Shown: positions 6,664-16,000 of the stretch, piece by piece
Layout: each line of letters opens with the position of its first letter
Numbering within the stretch: position 1 is the first letter of the stretch
Source: a virus
Virus record (IMG/VR): IMGVR_UViG_3300042503_000377
Location: 1 to 20,465 of that record
Reading direction: 5' to 3' (one strand)
Length of the DNA: 20,465 nucleotides
Notes under the pieces: generated by a model
Databases searched by the model: none
Told to the model about the DNA's origin: nothing
The model's input: only the letters and a program-made list of their open reading frames with translations
Made by a program: the position numbers and the translations under genes

Positions 6664-7230
6664 ATGCAGCTTGTTTTCCCAAACACCACAGGAACTCTTG
6701 AGGAGTTCGCCGCTTGGTATAAAGCAAACGCGTACCCCGTGCGCCCCCCGTTTGAAGACTGTGTGTATGTAACAGAGAACAGTTACAGCTATGTTCTATT
6801 CCGCCAAGGGCAGTTTCAGGCTGAGGTGTATTTGATTAAGCCAAACTCTAGATGCCCAGAGCACAGCCACCCACGGGTAGAGAACATAATTCTTTTTTGG
6901 GGTGGGGACGCAACGCCGTATTACGACGGGGTGCCGGTGAATATCGGGCCTTTTGTACGCTCCGCACCTGACGGCACGAGCCCCGCCTTCGGTGCTATGG
7001 GACCTAAGATCACGGACGCCCATACACATGCGTTACATACAGGCCCCAAGGGTTCTGCATTTTTGAGCCTTGAGAAGTGGCCAGAGGATGTAAAACCTAC
7101 AAGCGTTGTTGTGAACTGGAAAGGCGCTGCTATTGGAGAGCAGCACGCTACGCACGTAAACGCTTTGCTGGAACAGGCAAGCGAAGGTGGCGCAGTATCT
7201 CCCCACATGGTAGACTCGACCGCCAACTAA
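6664..7230 (+). CDS. Cupin-like protein with canonical motif 1
   Basis: 188 aa. PEHSHPRVENIILFWGG (residues 65-81) fits the cupin motif HxH(x)3E(x)6G exactly (His67, His69, Glu73, Gly80). His120, His122 and His125 in DAHTHALHTG lie where the second metal-binding motif is expected. Residues 40-60 and 130-155 align with the preceding gene (see that entry), pointing to duplication. The N-terminal 35 residues form a separate helix-turn piece with Trp and Tyr. AAAGGT lies just upstream of the ATG, in the nine bases after the previous stop. The gene ends 18 bases before a conserved tail structural gene. Confidence 0.7.
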   Translation: MQLVFPNTTGTLEEFAAWYKANAYPVRPPFEDCVYVTENSYSYVLFRQGQFQAEVYLIKPNSRCPEHSHPRVENIILFWGGDATPYYDGVPVNIGPFVRSAPDGTSPAFGAMGPKITDAHTHALHTGPKGSAFLSLEKWPEDVKPTSVVVNWKGAAIGEQHATHVNALLEQASEGGAVSPHMVDSTAN

Positions 7231-7248
7231 CCATTGCTAGGGCTCATC

Positions 7249-9261
7249 ATGGCAGCAGTCAACATCAAAGCATTTCGTGGGGCTGTACCGCGCATCAGCT
7301 CCAGACTTTTGCAGCCTAACCAAGCAGAAGTTGCTGACAACTGTAAGCTGACTTCCGGTAGCCTTGAACCTCTGAAAGGGCCGCTCTTGGTGCACTCGTC
7401 GCTGCTTGACGAAGTCAAGACCGCGTACTTTTGGCGAGCAATCATCGACAGCCGCCCACAAGACAACTGGCTCGTGTGGAACTCTGACGTCGACATCGCC
7501 AAGTCCTTGGTGCCAAACGACCCACTGCAGCGAATCTACTTCAGCAGCGAGGACTTTGAGCCCCGTATGTCTACGTACAACTTGGCAATTAACTCGTTGC
7601 CGTACCCGACTGCGTGGTACGCGCTTGGCGTTGTAGCACCTACAGCGGCTCCGACCATTACGCCCAGTGGCGGCTCTGGCACGCTGGAGTCTCGCTCGTA
7701 CGTGTATACGTACGTGACTGCTCTTGGCGAAGAGTCTCCACCTTCCCCACCTTCTACCGTGACGAACGGATACCCGAACGGTACGTGGAGTGTTACTGAC
7801 ATGCAGGTTGCGCCTCTGAACGCGGGCGCTGTTACAGGGGCTGTTTCCATACCCGGCGAACAGGTTCGTGTGACTCTGAATAGCACGTTTGGCTTTTCCC
7901 AGTACGACACGATCACGTTCTCTGGTGTGGGTGGTATGACCGACCTGAACGGCACATTCAGGATTCAATCGCTTGGCCCTACTGCCAACACGCTTGTGAT
8001 TAACCTGAACACAGCACAAACCTACACGTCTGGTGGCAGTTGGGCGAAGACAGCGCCACACAACACTGTCAACATGGTCAAGCGCATTTACCGCACCGTA
8101 GGAACATCAGGCACATTCCTGTTTGTGGCCGAAGTAGCAGTAACGAATCCTACATACTCTGACACAGTCCTCGCGGCGAGTCTTGGCGAAGAACTTCCAA
8201 CAGTCGACGCTTCGCTGCCACCAAAAAACTTGGTGTCGCTTATCAGTCTACCCAACGGGTGCTTGGTTGGTATCTCTGGCAACGAGGTGTGCTTCAGTGA
8301 CCCATACGTGCCATATTCTTGGCCAATCCGCAATCGCTACGCCTTCGGTGGTACCGGCGTAAAGCTGGTTGCGTCTGGCAACTCCGTCATTGTGCTGACT
8401 GACTCATACCCGATTTTGTTCACAGGCTCGGACCCAGAAGCCATGTCTCCATCCACGATGCCTACTTTTGCACCGTGCGTGTCTAAGCGTGGCGTTGTGG
8501 ACGTTGGCGGCGGATGCATGTACCCTAGCTTCGACGGACTTTGGCTCGCTTCCCCCGGCAGAGTAGACAAGATCACGGCCAAACTCTACCGCGAAGAAGA
8601 CTGGCGGTTGCTAAACCCAGAGTCTTTCGTTGCTGGTTTCTCTGATGGGCAGTACTACGCCAAGTACGATACTGAAAACTCGACGTTTATATGGCTTTTC
8701 GACACGCTGGAAAACGACAGTGTTGTTCGTGTTGAGCAGAGCGCTACGTACCTGCTCCGCAGTGAGACTGACGGCGAGCTTTATTTTGTGGTGGGCAAGA
8801 GTATCTACAAATGGGACAGCAGCTCCAATACCCGGTATACATCGGACTGGGTCAGTGCAGAAATCCAAGCCCCACGCCCGCTGAACTTCTCTGCCGCGCA
8901 GGTCCATGCTGGATTTGACACCGTGCTACCGCCAAACACGGCTGACCTTGAGTACAACGAGTCCATCATTGGTGACGTAGACTTGGTCGGCGGTAGCGTC
9001 AACGCTAACTCTTTGCTCGAACTGGAGATTAACGGGTCCAACCTACGAGCTGTTGTGCTGGAAACTGAAGCTGTGGTGCAGTTCACCCTGTACTCGAACG
9101 GCCAGCCTGTGTTCGTCACAGATGTTAGGTCTTCCAAACCATTCCGCCTTCCAGCTGGGTTCTTGTCGGAGGTCTACCAAGTTGGCATCACAACGTCTGT
9201 GCCGATCTACAACGTATCCATCGCTGAATCCATTTCTGAGCTGTCACAGGTCTCCTTATGA
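7249..9261 (+). CDS. Conserved tail structural protein, nozzle-type candidate
   Basis: 670 aa from ATG 7249. A TTG 15 bases upstream is in frame, but AGGG sits six bases before this ATG and MAAVNIKAFRG is the usual kind of N-terminus. Near residues 148-172 lies a fibronectin-like stretch (SYVYTYVTALGEESPPSPP), followed by an Ig-like insert at about 190-270. Residues 335-405 hold the block PNGCLVGISGNEVCFSDPY ... TGSDPEAMS, and SFDGLWLASPG follows near residue 425; these recur in a large family of phage virion proteins. In short-tailed phages such proteins form the lower tail tube, compare T7 gp12, but direct similarity to T7 gp12 is not visible here. The stop overlaps the next start as ATGA. 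Confidence 0.75.
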   Translation: MAAVNIKAFRGAVPRISSRLLQPNQAEVADNCKLTSGSLEPLKGPLLVHSSLLDEVKTAYFWRAIIDSRPQDNWLVWNSDVDIAKSLVPNDPLQRIYFSSEDFEPRMSTYNLAINSLPYPTAWYALGVVAPTAAPTITPSGGSGTLESRSYVYTYVTALGEESPPSPPSTVTNGYPNGTWSVTDMQVAPLNAGAVTGAVSIPGEQVRVTLNSTFGFSQYDTITFSGVGGMTDLNGTFRIQSLGPTANTLVINLNTAQTYTSGGSWAKTAPHNTVNMVKRIYRTVGTSGTFLFVAEVAVTNPTYSDTVLAASLGEELPTVDASLPPKNLVSLISLPNGCLVGISGNEVCFSDPYVPYSWPIRNRYAFGGTGVKLVASGNSVIVLTDSYPILFTGSDPEAMSPSTMPTFAPCVSKRGVVDVGGGCMYPSFDGLWLASPGRVDKITAKLYREEDWRLLNPESFVAGFSDGQYYAKYDTENSTFIWLFDTLENDSVVRVEQSATYLLRSETDGELYFVVGKSIYKWDSSSNTRYTSDWVSAEIQAPRPLNFSAAQVHAGFDTVLPPNTADLEYNESIIGDVDLVGGSVNANSLLELEINGSNLRAVVLETEAVVQFTLYSNGQPVFVTDVRSSKPFRLPAGFLSEVYQVGITTSVPIYNVSIAESISELSQVSL

Positions 9262-9452
9262 CAAAAGCCGCTATCCCCGTCGTCAACTCTGGCCAGTTTG
9301 ACATCGACCAATTTGCATCTGCTGTGAAGCAGAACATGGATGCCATGACGGGACAGGCCAGAAACGTGACCCGCCTGCAGCCGCTACCCGCCACCGCCAC
9401 GCTGGCCGAAGTGATCGCCCAGCTCAACGCCGTTGTGGATAGATTGCAGTAG
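9258..9452 (+). CDS. 64-aa hypothetical protein, structural-module companion
   Basis: The product has a polar N-terminal half (VNSGQFDIDQFASAVKQNMDAM) and ends in a predicted helix (LAEVIAQLNAVVDRLQ) with heptad-like hydrophobic spacing, which could form a small coiled coil. The ATGA overlap ties its translation to the tail structural gene. Small proteins of this type commonly accompany that structural gene in phages; a chaperone or minor virion role is a guess. Confidence 0.7.
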   Translation: MTKAAIPVVNSGQFDIDQFASAVKQNMDAMTGQARNVTRLQPLPATATLAEVIAQLNAVVDRLQ

Positions 9453-9458
9453 ATCGGC

Positions 9459-9464
9459 CATAAT
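9459..9464 (+). promoter_or_regulatory. Possible -10 box (CATAAT) just before the cupin-SET start
   Basis: The 19-bp gap before ATG 9472 contains CATAAT and no purine-rich ribosome site. A start of transcription about seven bases after the box would fall on the ATG and give a leaderless message. No convincing -35 lies 16-18 bases upstream (TTGTGG is 20 bases away), so this is weak. Confidence 0.22.
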
Positions 9465-9471
9465 ACGCACT

Positions 9472-10350
9472 ATGGAACTTGAACTCGTAGAGCAGTCGGC
9501 AGTGGACTCCTGCTACCCTGATGGGGTGCCGGAAGGATTCCCCATTGATTTGTTCGAGCCGATCAACGGCCCAGAGCTGGTCATCCGCGAGGCCAAGCTG
9601 CGCAACAAGATCGACGCCCTGCAGGCGCTTATGCTGCAGCAGCCACAGGCTGATACGCCCGTGCGCAACGTGTTTTCTGGCGGCGTCTACGCCCGCGAGC
9701 TGTTCATCCCCAAGGGGACTTTGCTGGTGGGCAAGCTGCACATGACTGAGCACTTGAACATCTGCATGCAGGGCGACCTCACATTCATGACGGCAGACGG
9801 ACCTAAGCGTATCAAGGCTCCGGCCATGTTTTCGTCCCCCGCTGGCACGAAGAAGTTAGCGTACGCCAACGAAGATTCGATCTGGATCAATGTGCACCCT
9901 GACTTGGGCCTTGAGCCTGACCAGATCATTGATGCCATCACAGTGAACACATTCGCTGAATACGAGAAACTTGTTGCCCACGCCAGCTTCAAAGACACCA
10001 TTGCTGCGTTCGGGCTGGCTGAAGATACTGTACGTACCGTGTCCGTCGACGAGTCTACGCTGGACAGAACTCCACTAGACGGCGTTGAGGTGCGCGAGTC
10101 CGCTATCGAAGGGTCAGGCTTGTTTTCCTTGCGCGGGTTCAGCGCAGGTGAGAAAATCTGCGTCGCGCTTGTGGACGGCAAACGGTCTCTGGCTGGGAGG
10201 TATTCCAACCATTCGCCCACGCCCAACTGCAATTTTTCTGTCGTCGATGGTGCACTGTGGCTTGTGGCAGGTCGCGAGATCGAGCCTGACGAGGAACTTA
10301 CCACCAATTACGGTGATACATTGACCCTTATCCAAGGGTTGGGGAGCTGA
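9472..10350 (+). CDS. Cupin-SET fusion, predicted protein-lysine methyltransferase
   Basis: 292 aa. Residues about 71-142 are a cupin-like barrel: KLHMTEHLNICMQG (88-101) keeps the H(x)3H(x)6G spacing of the cupin encoded at 5766, but the first motif-1 His is Lys88 and the motif-2 position is Lys128, so metal binding may be lost. Residues 205-283 are a compact SET domain: IEGSGLFSLRGF (212-223) for cofactor binding, GRYSNHSPTPNC (242-253) with the NHS core at 246-248, and EELTTNYGD with the probable catalytic Tyr280. SET enzymes move methyl groups from S-adenosylmethionine to lysine side chains. The insert between the first two motifs is much shorter than in eukaryotic SET domains. The target may be a virion or host protein. 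No clear ribosome site precedes the ATG. Confidence 0.82.
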   Translation: MELELVEQSAVDSCYPDGVPEGFPIDLFEPINGPELVIREAKLRNKIDALQALMLQQPQADTPVRNVFSGGVYARELFIPKGTLLVGKLHMTEHLNICMQGDLTFMTADGPKRIKAPAMFSSPAGTKKLAYANEDSIWINVHPDLGLEPDQIIDAITVNTFAEYEKLVAHASFKDTIAAFGLAEDTVRTVSVDESTLDRTPLDGVEVRESAIEGSGLFSLRGFSAGEKICVALVDGKRSLAGRYSNHSPTPNCNFSVVDGALWLVAGREIEPDEELTTNYGDTLTLIQGLGS

Positions 10351-10352
10351 TT

Positions 10353-11294
10353 ATGAGTGCTGTTGTTGGTGCAATTGCTGTCGGTGGCGGTCTTGCTATG
10401 GGACTTGGCGGAGCTGCGCTTGTCGGCGCTGGCGTGGCTGGCGTGGCTGGCGGCTTAATGATGCAAGAGGGGCGCGAAAACGCCGCTGAAGCTCAGGCTG
10501 CACAAGAACGCGCCGCTGCTGGTTTGGCCTCGTCGTCTGACTACGCTGCTAAGTTGTCGTACAACTTGGGCCAAGACCAACTGGCTTTCGAGAAACAGCA
10601 GTACGCTGAGATGAAGCCGTTGGCGGAACGTGTTTCTGCATCACAGGTTGCGGCGCAAGACGAGCAAATGCGGCAAGGGCGCGACTACTACAACTACCAG
10701 ACTAATACGTTCCGCCCGCTTGAGCAGGGTCTGGTTTCACAAGTCCAACAGTTTGACACTGAGGCTTACCGTGAGCAGCTGGCCTCGCAGGCTGCGGCAG
10801 ACGTTTCGCGTGCATTCGGTGTGGCGCAGGGCATGACCACTCGTGATCAAGCTCGTCGTGGTGTTGGCCCCGGCTCAGGCAACGCCTTGGCCATGAACAA
10901 CCAGAACGCTTTGGCGCTGGCTTCTGCCCGCGCAGGCGCGGCTACAGGTGCACGCAATCAGGCTGAGCAGCTCGGCTACGCCCGCAAGCTGGATGTCACA
11001 GGTCTTGGCCGTGGTCTGGCTGGAGCGTCTACTGCAGCGTACGGTGCAGCAACAACCGCTGGCACCGCTGGCTTGAACTCTGCCATGGCACCGGGTGCTC
11101 AGTACTCCGCAGGCGCAAACCGCGCAGCTGGCGTTATGACCACTGGCGCAGGACAACAAATTTCTGGGTACAGCTCACTGTACGGCGGCGCGACAAGCCT
11201 TGCCTCCGCTGCAATGCAGGAACAAGCAGGCATGACTGGCTCTCTGCTCGGCATGGCCGGAACTTTGGGCGCTGGCTACCTCGGCAGAAAATAA
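10353..11294 (+). CDS. Internal virion / DNA-ejection protein A
   Basis: 313 aa. Residues 3-36 are a Gly/Ala/Val hydrophobic stretch able to enter a membrane. Next comes a Gln/Glu/Ala-rich helical middle (residues 45-165) and then an Ala/Gly-rich second half ending in another mildly hydrophobic segment (285-312). This fits the small ejection protein of short-tailed phages, the kind of role T7 gp14 plays, where internal virion proteins are pushed into the host envelope and form a DNA conduit. Sequence alone does not prove this; the place directly before two larger ejection-type proteins supports it. GGGGAG lies six bases upstream of the ATG. Confidence 0.68.
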   Translation: MSAVVGAIAVGGGLAMGLGGAALVGAGVAGVAGGLMMQEGRENAAEAQAAQERAAAGLASSSDYAAKLSYNLGQDQLAFEKQQYAEMKPLAERVSASQVAAQDEQMRQGRDYYNYQTNTFRPLEQGLVSQVQQFDTEAYREQLASQAAADVSRAFGVAQGMTTRDQARRGVGPGSGNALAMNNQNALALASARAGAATGARNQAEQLGYARKLDVTGLGRGLAGASTAAYGAATTAGTAGLNSAMAPGAQYSAGANRAAGVMTTGAGQQISGYSSLYGGATSLASAAMQEQAGMTGSLLGMAGTLGAGYLGRK

Positions 11295-11305
11295 GGAGTA
11301 CTGAT

Positions 11306-13084
11306 ATGGCAAGCGCATTCGCACAGGGCATGGAGTCTGGAACACGACTCGCCAAAAGCTGGTTGGACACGTACAACCAAACCGAAGAGAAAACACGCAA
11401 GCGTCGCGCTGCTGAGGAAATCGCTGCAGCTGGTACCACCAGCCTTGCAGAACTCCCAGAGCAGCCACGTGTGTACACCCCCGAAGCTCCTGCCGCCCCT
11501 GCCGCTCCCGCGCTCGGTACTGGCGCATACGGCACAGAAGAAGACTACACGAGCATCCAGCCTCAAGGCTTGGTGCGTCCTCAGCCTGCCGCCCCTGCGG
11601 CGACACCACCGGGCACTGGGTTTGCTCGCGGGTACACAGCTGATCAGACTCAGGCCGTGCGTTCTGCGTACGCTACAGGCGGCGCTCCTGCTGCTGAGCG
11701 AGCAGCTACTGCTCAAGGCGTCCCCACACAAGGGCTCACGCGCCCAATCCCCATGTCGCAGCAGCTTGCCCGTCAGGCTGACATCTACGCACGCAACGGG
11801 TTGACAGATCAGGCCGAGCAGTACCGCCTGAAAGCATACGACGTCAGTCGCCAAGAGGAACAGGATGCACGTGCTCGGGAAGCCGACGCTCGCACCAAAG
11901 CCGATTACGAGCAGAAGCAAAACACCAATAACGCTGCCCAGTGGATGGCCGAGCAGATCAGCTCAGGCCGCACTGCAGACATGACTCTGATCGCTGAAGC
12001 ACAGACAAAGTTCAAGGGCAACTACGACACGCTCTTGTCCACCACTGCCAACGTGCTGGGTATTACCGACAAGATCGCGAAGCAGAAGACAGACCAACTG
12101 GTGAACCAGATCAATGAAGCTGTGCTGGGCGGTGAAGCATCGTTCAACAAGTTGTTGGGGTCGTTTGCTGACCCGAACAAAGAGGACAACATCACCCCCA
12201 AGCTGATGCAAGTCAAGGGCGGCGTGCAGGTCATGTACGGCAACAAGCCCATGAGCCCAGTGTTCACTGGCGCTGACGGCATTTCTCCTCTGCAACAAGC
12301 TGGTGCGTTCTACATCAACACCGCACAGGGCAAACCGTTTGAAACCGCTATCCAGATGCAGAACCTTGCAAAGGGTGCGGCTGCTATTAAGGCTTCTGAA
12401 GCGACTACTAATGCGTCTAATGCTACAGTTGGGTTGCGTAATGCTCAGATCGGGCAAATCAAAGAGGGCAGTAAAAACGCAACCGAACGTGCAGACATTG
12501 TTGATAAATTTGAAGCGCTCACACCGGAAGAGCAAGCTGGTCCAAAAGGTCAAGGTCTCATTAAGCAGTTCAACCTGCTCAACGTAAAAGCCGGTGGTCA
12601 GGTGTCGCTTGGCGCAGCCCCTAAAACCGCTGGCCCTGTCAAAATGGATGATCTCGATAAAGAGAACTTGCGTGCGTACCGCGACTGGGAGAAAGACCCA
12701 CGTAACGCTAAGCTGCCGCAAGGGCAGAAAGACGCTTACGCTGCACGACTTGGGGTCACAGAGTTTATCAATCGCGCTGCTGCTGGCCCGCAAACTGGTG
12801 TGGGCTCGAACCCGTACGCTGCATCACAGCAGGGCGTGGACACTACTCGCGCTCCAACTCCTGCTGCCCCTGCTGCCCCTGCTGCCGCTCCTGCTCCGAT
12901 GGCACTGAGCACAGAAAATACGAAGATACTAAACCGTGCCGGAAACACAGGCTACAACGTACAATTGCCAGACGGCACGACACAAGTGATGTCGATCTCG
13001 CAGCTCAACAAGCTGGGTTATCAGTTCCCTAGTGGCACTGGACTTCAGCGAGCATGGTACGAAGATTTGCTGCCACGTCGCTGA
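11306..13084 (+). CDS. Internal virion / DNA-ejection protein B
   Basis: 592 aa, no signal peptide and no TM. It has a helical N-terminus (GMESGTRLAKSWLDTYNQTEEK), a Pro/Ala linker at residues 55-70 with further Pro-rich sequence to about 150, then a long Ala/Gln/Lys-rich helical middle (residues 150-420). A second Pro/Ala linker at about 510-530 leads to a small C-terminal domain (NVQLPDGTTQVMSISQLNKLGY) that looks like a compact binding module. Size, helical content and position between two other ejection-type genes suggest a middle ejection protein, by analogy with T7 gp15; no sequence match to gp15 is claimed. AAGGAG lies seven bases before the ATG. Confidence 0.65.
   Translation: MASAFAQGMESGTRLAKSWLDTYNQTEEKTRKRRAAEEIAAAGTTSLAELPEQPRVYTPEAPAAPAAPALGTGAYGTEEDYTSIQPQGLVRPQPAAPAATPPGTGFARGYTADQTQAVRSAYATGGAPAAERAATAQGVPTQGLTRPIPMSQQLARQADIYARNGLTDQAEQYRLKAYDVSRQEEQDARAREADARTKADYEQKQNTNNAAQWMAEQISSGRTADMTLIAEAQTKFKGNYDTLLSTTANVLGITDKIAKQKTDQLVNQINEAVLGGEASFNKLLGSFADPNKEDNITPKLMQVKGGVQVMYGNKPMSPVFTGADGISPLQQAGAFYINTAQGKPFETAIQMQNLAKGAAAIKASEATTNASNATVGLRNAQIGQIKEGSKNATERADIVDKFEALTPEEQAGPKGQGLIKQFNLLNVKAGGQVSLGAAPKTAGPVKMDDLDKENLRAYRDWEKDPRNAKLPQGQKDAYAARLGVTEFINRAAAGPQTGVGSNPYAASQQGVDTTRAPTPAAPAAPAAAPAPMALSTENTKILNRAGNTGYNVQLPDGTTQVMSISQLNKLGYQFPSGTGLQRAWYEDLLPRR
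12860..12886 (+). repeat. Three perfect copies of CCTGCTGCC in a Pro/Ala linker
   Basis: Three head-to-tail copies of a 9-bp unit encode part of the second Pro/Ala linker of ejection protein B. Such a tract can gain or lose units by slippage and so change the linker length without shifting the frame. Confidence 0.7.
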
Positions 13085-13097
13085 ACACGGAGTAAAA

Positions 13098-16000
13098 ATG
13101 GCTATCTACACCCTCGAAGACCTACGCAACGCTGTACCGCAGGACATGAAAGGGTTGGCGGATGATGCCCTCGTCCGCGACTACAGCCAACGTATTGGCA
13201 AGTCTTTTGAAGAAACAGCCGACTACCTTGGCCTGAAAGCTCGCGGAACTGCTGCTGAGATGGGGCGTCAAGCCCTCGGTGGCGCTGTTGTTGATCTGCC
13301 GAAGATGGTCGGCCAAGGCCTGCAGTACACAGGTATTGCCCCCGAGTTTGGCCGCGAGATGGCTGCATCTGCTGAGGCGCGTGCTCCTGAGTATGTCCCC
13401 GATATGCGTGGCCGTGGCTTGCTCGGCCAAGCTGGCGTCCTTGGTGCTCGTGGCCTTGCACCTGTTGCTGCTACATTGCCGCTGGCATTTGTCCCCGGTG
13501 GCCAAGTCGCTGCGCCATTGGCGGCTGCTACGCTGTTCGGCACATCGTCAGCACAAGAGACCTACGACAAGCTGATCTCCCAAGGCGCAACTGAGCAAGA
13601 TGCCATTGACGCAGCTCGCCGTGTTGGCATGATCCAAGGCCCGCTGGAAGGTGTTGCCACGGCTGTCGGCCTCCGCGCTGCCCGTCCGCTGGCTACTGCA
13701 CTGGGCGCTGCCCCCAAGACAACCGCTGGCATTGCCGGTGCGTTGACTGAAACCGCTGTTGCCAAACCGTTCGCCAAAGGAATGGCCACCAACTTGGTCG
13801 TGCAGCCGGGTACCGAAGTGGCCCAAGACGTAGGCAGTTCCTTGGTGGAGCGAGCCTATGGTGCCGCCCCCGAAGACCTTGGCGAGATGGCCAAGCAGTC
13901 CGCTCTGGGTGGCTTTGGCTTGACGCTGCTGCTGTCGCCCTTGGGCCTTGGCGGTGCTGTCTCTCGTTCGCGTAACGCTGAGCGTCTCACACAGGCTCTG
14001 TATGGCGAAGACACTGCACCAGAAGTCCGCGAAGCTGCACGCCTCGAAGTGATGGAAGCTGCACGCCAGCAGGGCGTGCCTGAGCAAAATACAGAAGAGT
14101 GGCTGCAGCGCCAGCTGCGTGAAGAAGCGGCCAACATTGCTGACACCCAGCTCAAGGAAGAGGAAACTCTGGCCGCTGCGCAAGAGACGCCATTTGCTGA
14201 CATTGCCTATGCACTGAGTGACCCTGAGCTGTCCGCCGTTATGTCTGAGCCCGACAGGGTCAAACTGTTCGGCACTCTGGAGACACTGCAGGCTACCGAT
14301 ACACCCGCTGAGCAGCGCGATGCTTTGCTGGCAGATGCAAATGAGACCATTGGCCGCTACGTCGCCGCGCTCCAAGAGCCCGGTGCAGAGACAGACCTGA
14401 CACAGCCGTTCGGCCTGCAGCGCCAGTCCGCATTGACCACAGCTCAACCTGTGCAGGAGCTCAACCTCGCAGGTGGGCTGACGCAAGTCCAGACCAACAT
14501 CCCTGACAGCTTGGCCGGGTATCAAGCCCCAGCTCCCGCAGGGCGCGAGATGCCACGCACGCAGGCTCCTGCACCCGTCGAAGGTGTCGAGGGCATCGAA
14601 GCTGTTCGCCCCGGTGTTTTCCAAGTCGCCCAACCCTTGCAGCAAGTCGGCACGTTCGTCGGCCCACGCCCAGCCCCAGCGGCCCCCGTTACTCCTCTCG
14701 GCGCACCAACTGCAGTTGCCGCCGCTTTGCCTGCTGCACAACCTGCAGCAGGCGTTTCTTCTACCACCACAACTACCGGAGCACCCAGTGGCACTCAAGC
14801 CCCTCAAGCCGTCAAAGCAAAAACGCAACGAACGAAAGCACCAGCAGCCCCTGCAGCCGCAGCCGTAGTCGAGGAAGAAGACAAGCCTCTGGCCAAGTTG
14901 CTCCAAGACGTTGACTCTGTTGACGTCGGCAACCCACTGCCCGCTTCTGTGCGCGGCGCTGAGACAGTCAAGGCCCCCGGTCGTACATCGCTCAGCACTG
15001 AGATGCTCAAGAAGGTGCGTGACGCCCTGCTGCGCCCATCGGGCAAAGTAGGCAAAGGTGCTGGTGAAGCGGAGCAACGAATCGTCGACGCACTGCGCAA
15101 CTTCGCTGGTGCGTACAAGACATACTCTGACCAAGGCGGTCAGGCAGTATCACGCCGCAACAAATTGCCTAAGTCCAAGGCCGCTGCAGATTTTGCAGAG
15201 ACTCAGGCTTCTGGTATCGAGGTCCAAGCTGCCAACGTGCAGGCTGCCTTGGCTGAGCTTGGTCAGGCTGTCGGCGGCAACGCCAAGGACATCGAGGCCG
15301 TTGTTCGTCTGGTCAAAGACATGGTTCAGGGCAAGATCGTTGCCCCCGGCAAAACACGCGCCGAAGTCATTCAGGCTGGCCAGAAACTGGACACCATGCT
15401 GTCACAGGCATGGGCTGCTGCCAAGCGTGAAACCTTCATGCGCGAAACCACTGACTTGGCCGACGTGCGTGGTGGTGTTGTACGTGTTGCAAAAGAGCAA
15501 CAAGGTGAAGTCTCGCCACTCCAGAAGGCAGCCACAGAAGGCGTTGCCAACCCAAGAGGCAAAGGCGAGCGCCAGTTCGGCCTGCAGGCAGTATTGCAGT
15601 ACATCCGCAACTCCGGCACTCCCTTCGAGCGCATGCTCGCGGCCACACTGCGCGATGTCATCAGCGACCAAATGAACGACGTCAAGCTGGAGTTCATCAC
15701 AGAAGGTGATCCACGCTTCGACCCCAAGACCAACACTGTGTATCTGCGGGCAAACGAGTCCCCAGAAGTTGCGCTGCACGAAGCACTGCACGCCGCATTG
15801 CAGTCGTTCATCTACAAGAATCCCAAAGACCCAATGGTCATGCAGCTCAAGCGTTCGCTCAAGGCTGTTGTTGGATACAAGGGCGAGCTGACTGGCAAAG
15901 CCAAGGAAGTCCAAGACCTGCTGAAGAAGCTCGTCGCAGATAAGAACGAATTGGACGCTGTGCTGGAACTGGTGTCGTACGGCACCACGCTCAACGACTT

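Noticed and set aside
9461-9475. TAATACGCACTATGG resembles a T7-type RNA polymerase promoter
   Set aside because: Compared with the T7 consensus it lacks four central bases and the GGG start, it occurs only once in the window, and no phage RNA polymerase gene is visible here.
13032-13097. Upstream extension of the giant virion gene
   Set aside because: It overlaps the end of ejection protein B, has no ribosome site, and ATG 13098 has GGAG upstream.
13548-15134. Long minus-strand frame of 528 codons
   Set aside because: It lies wholly opposite the giant virion gene, is Cys/Ser/Arg-rich without any domain, has no partner genes on that strand and is explained by the codon bias of the plus-strand gene.
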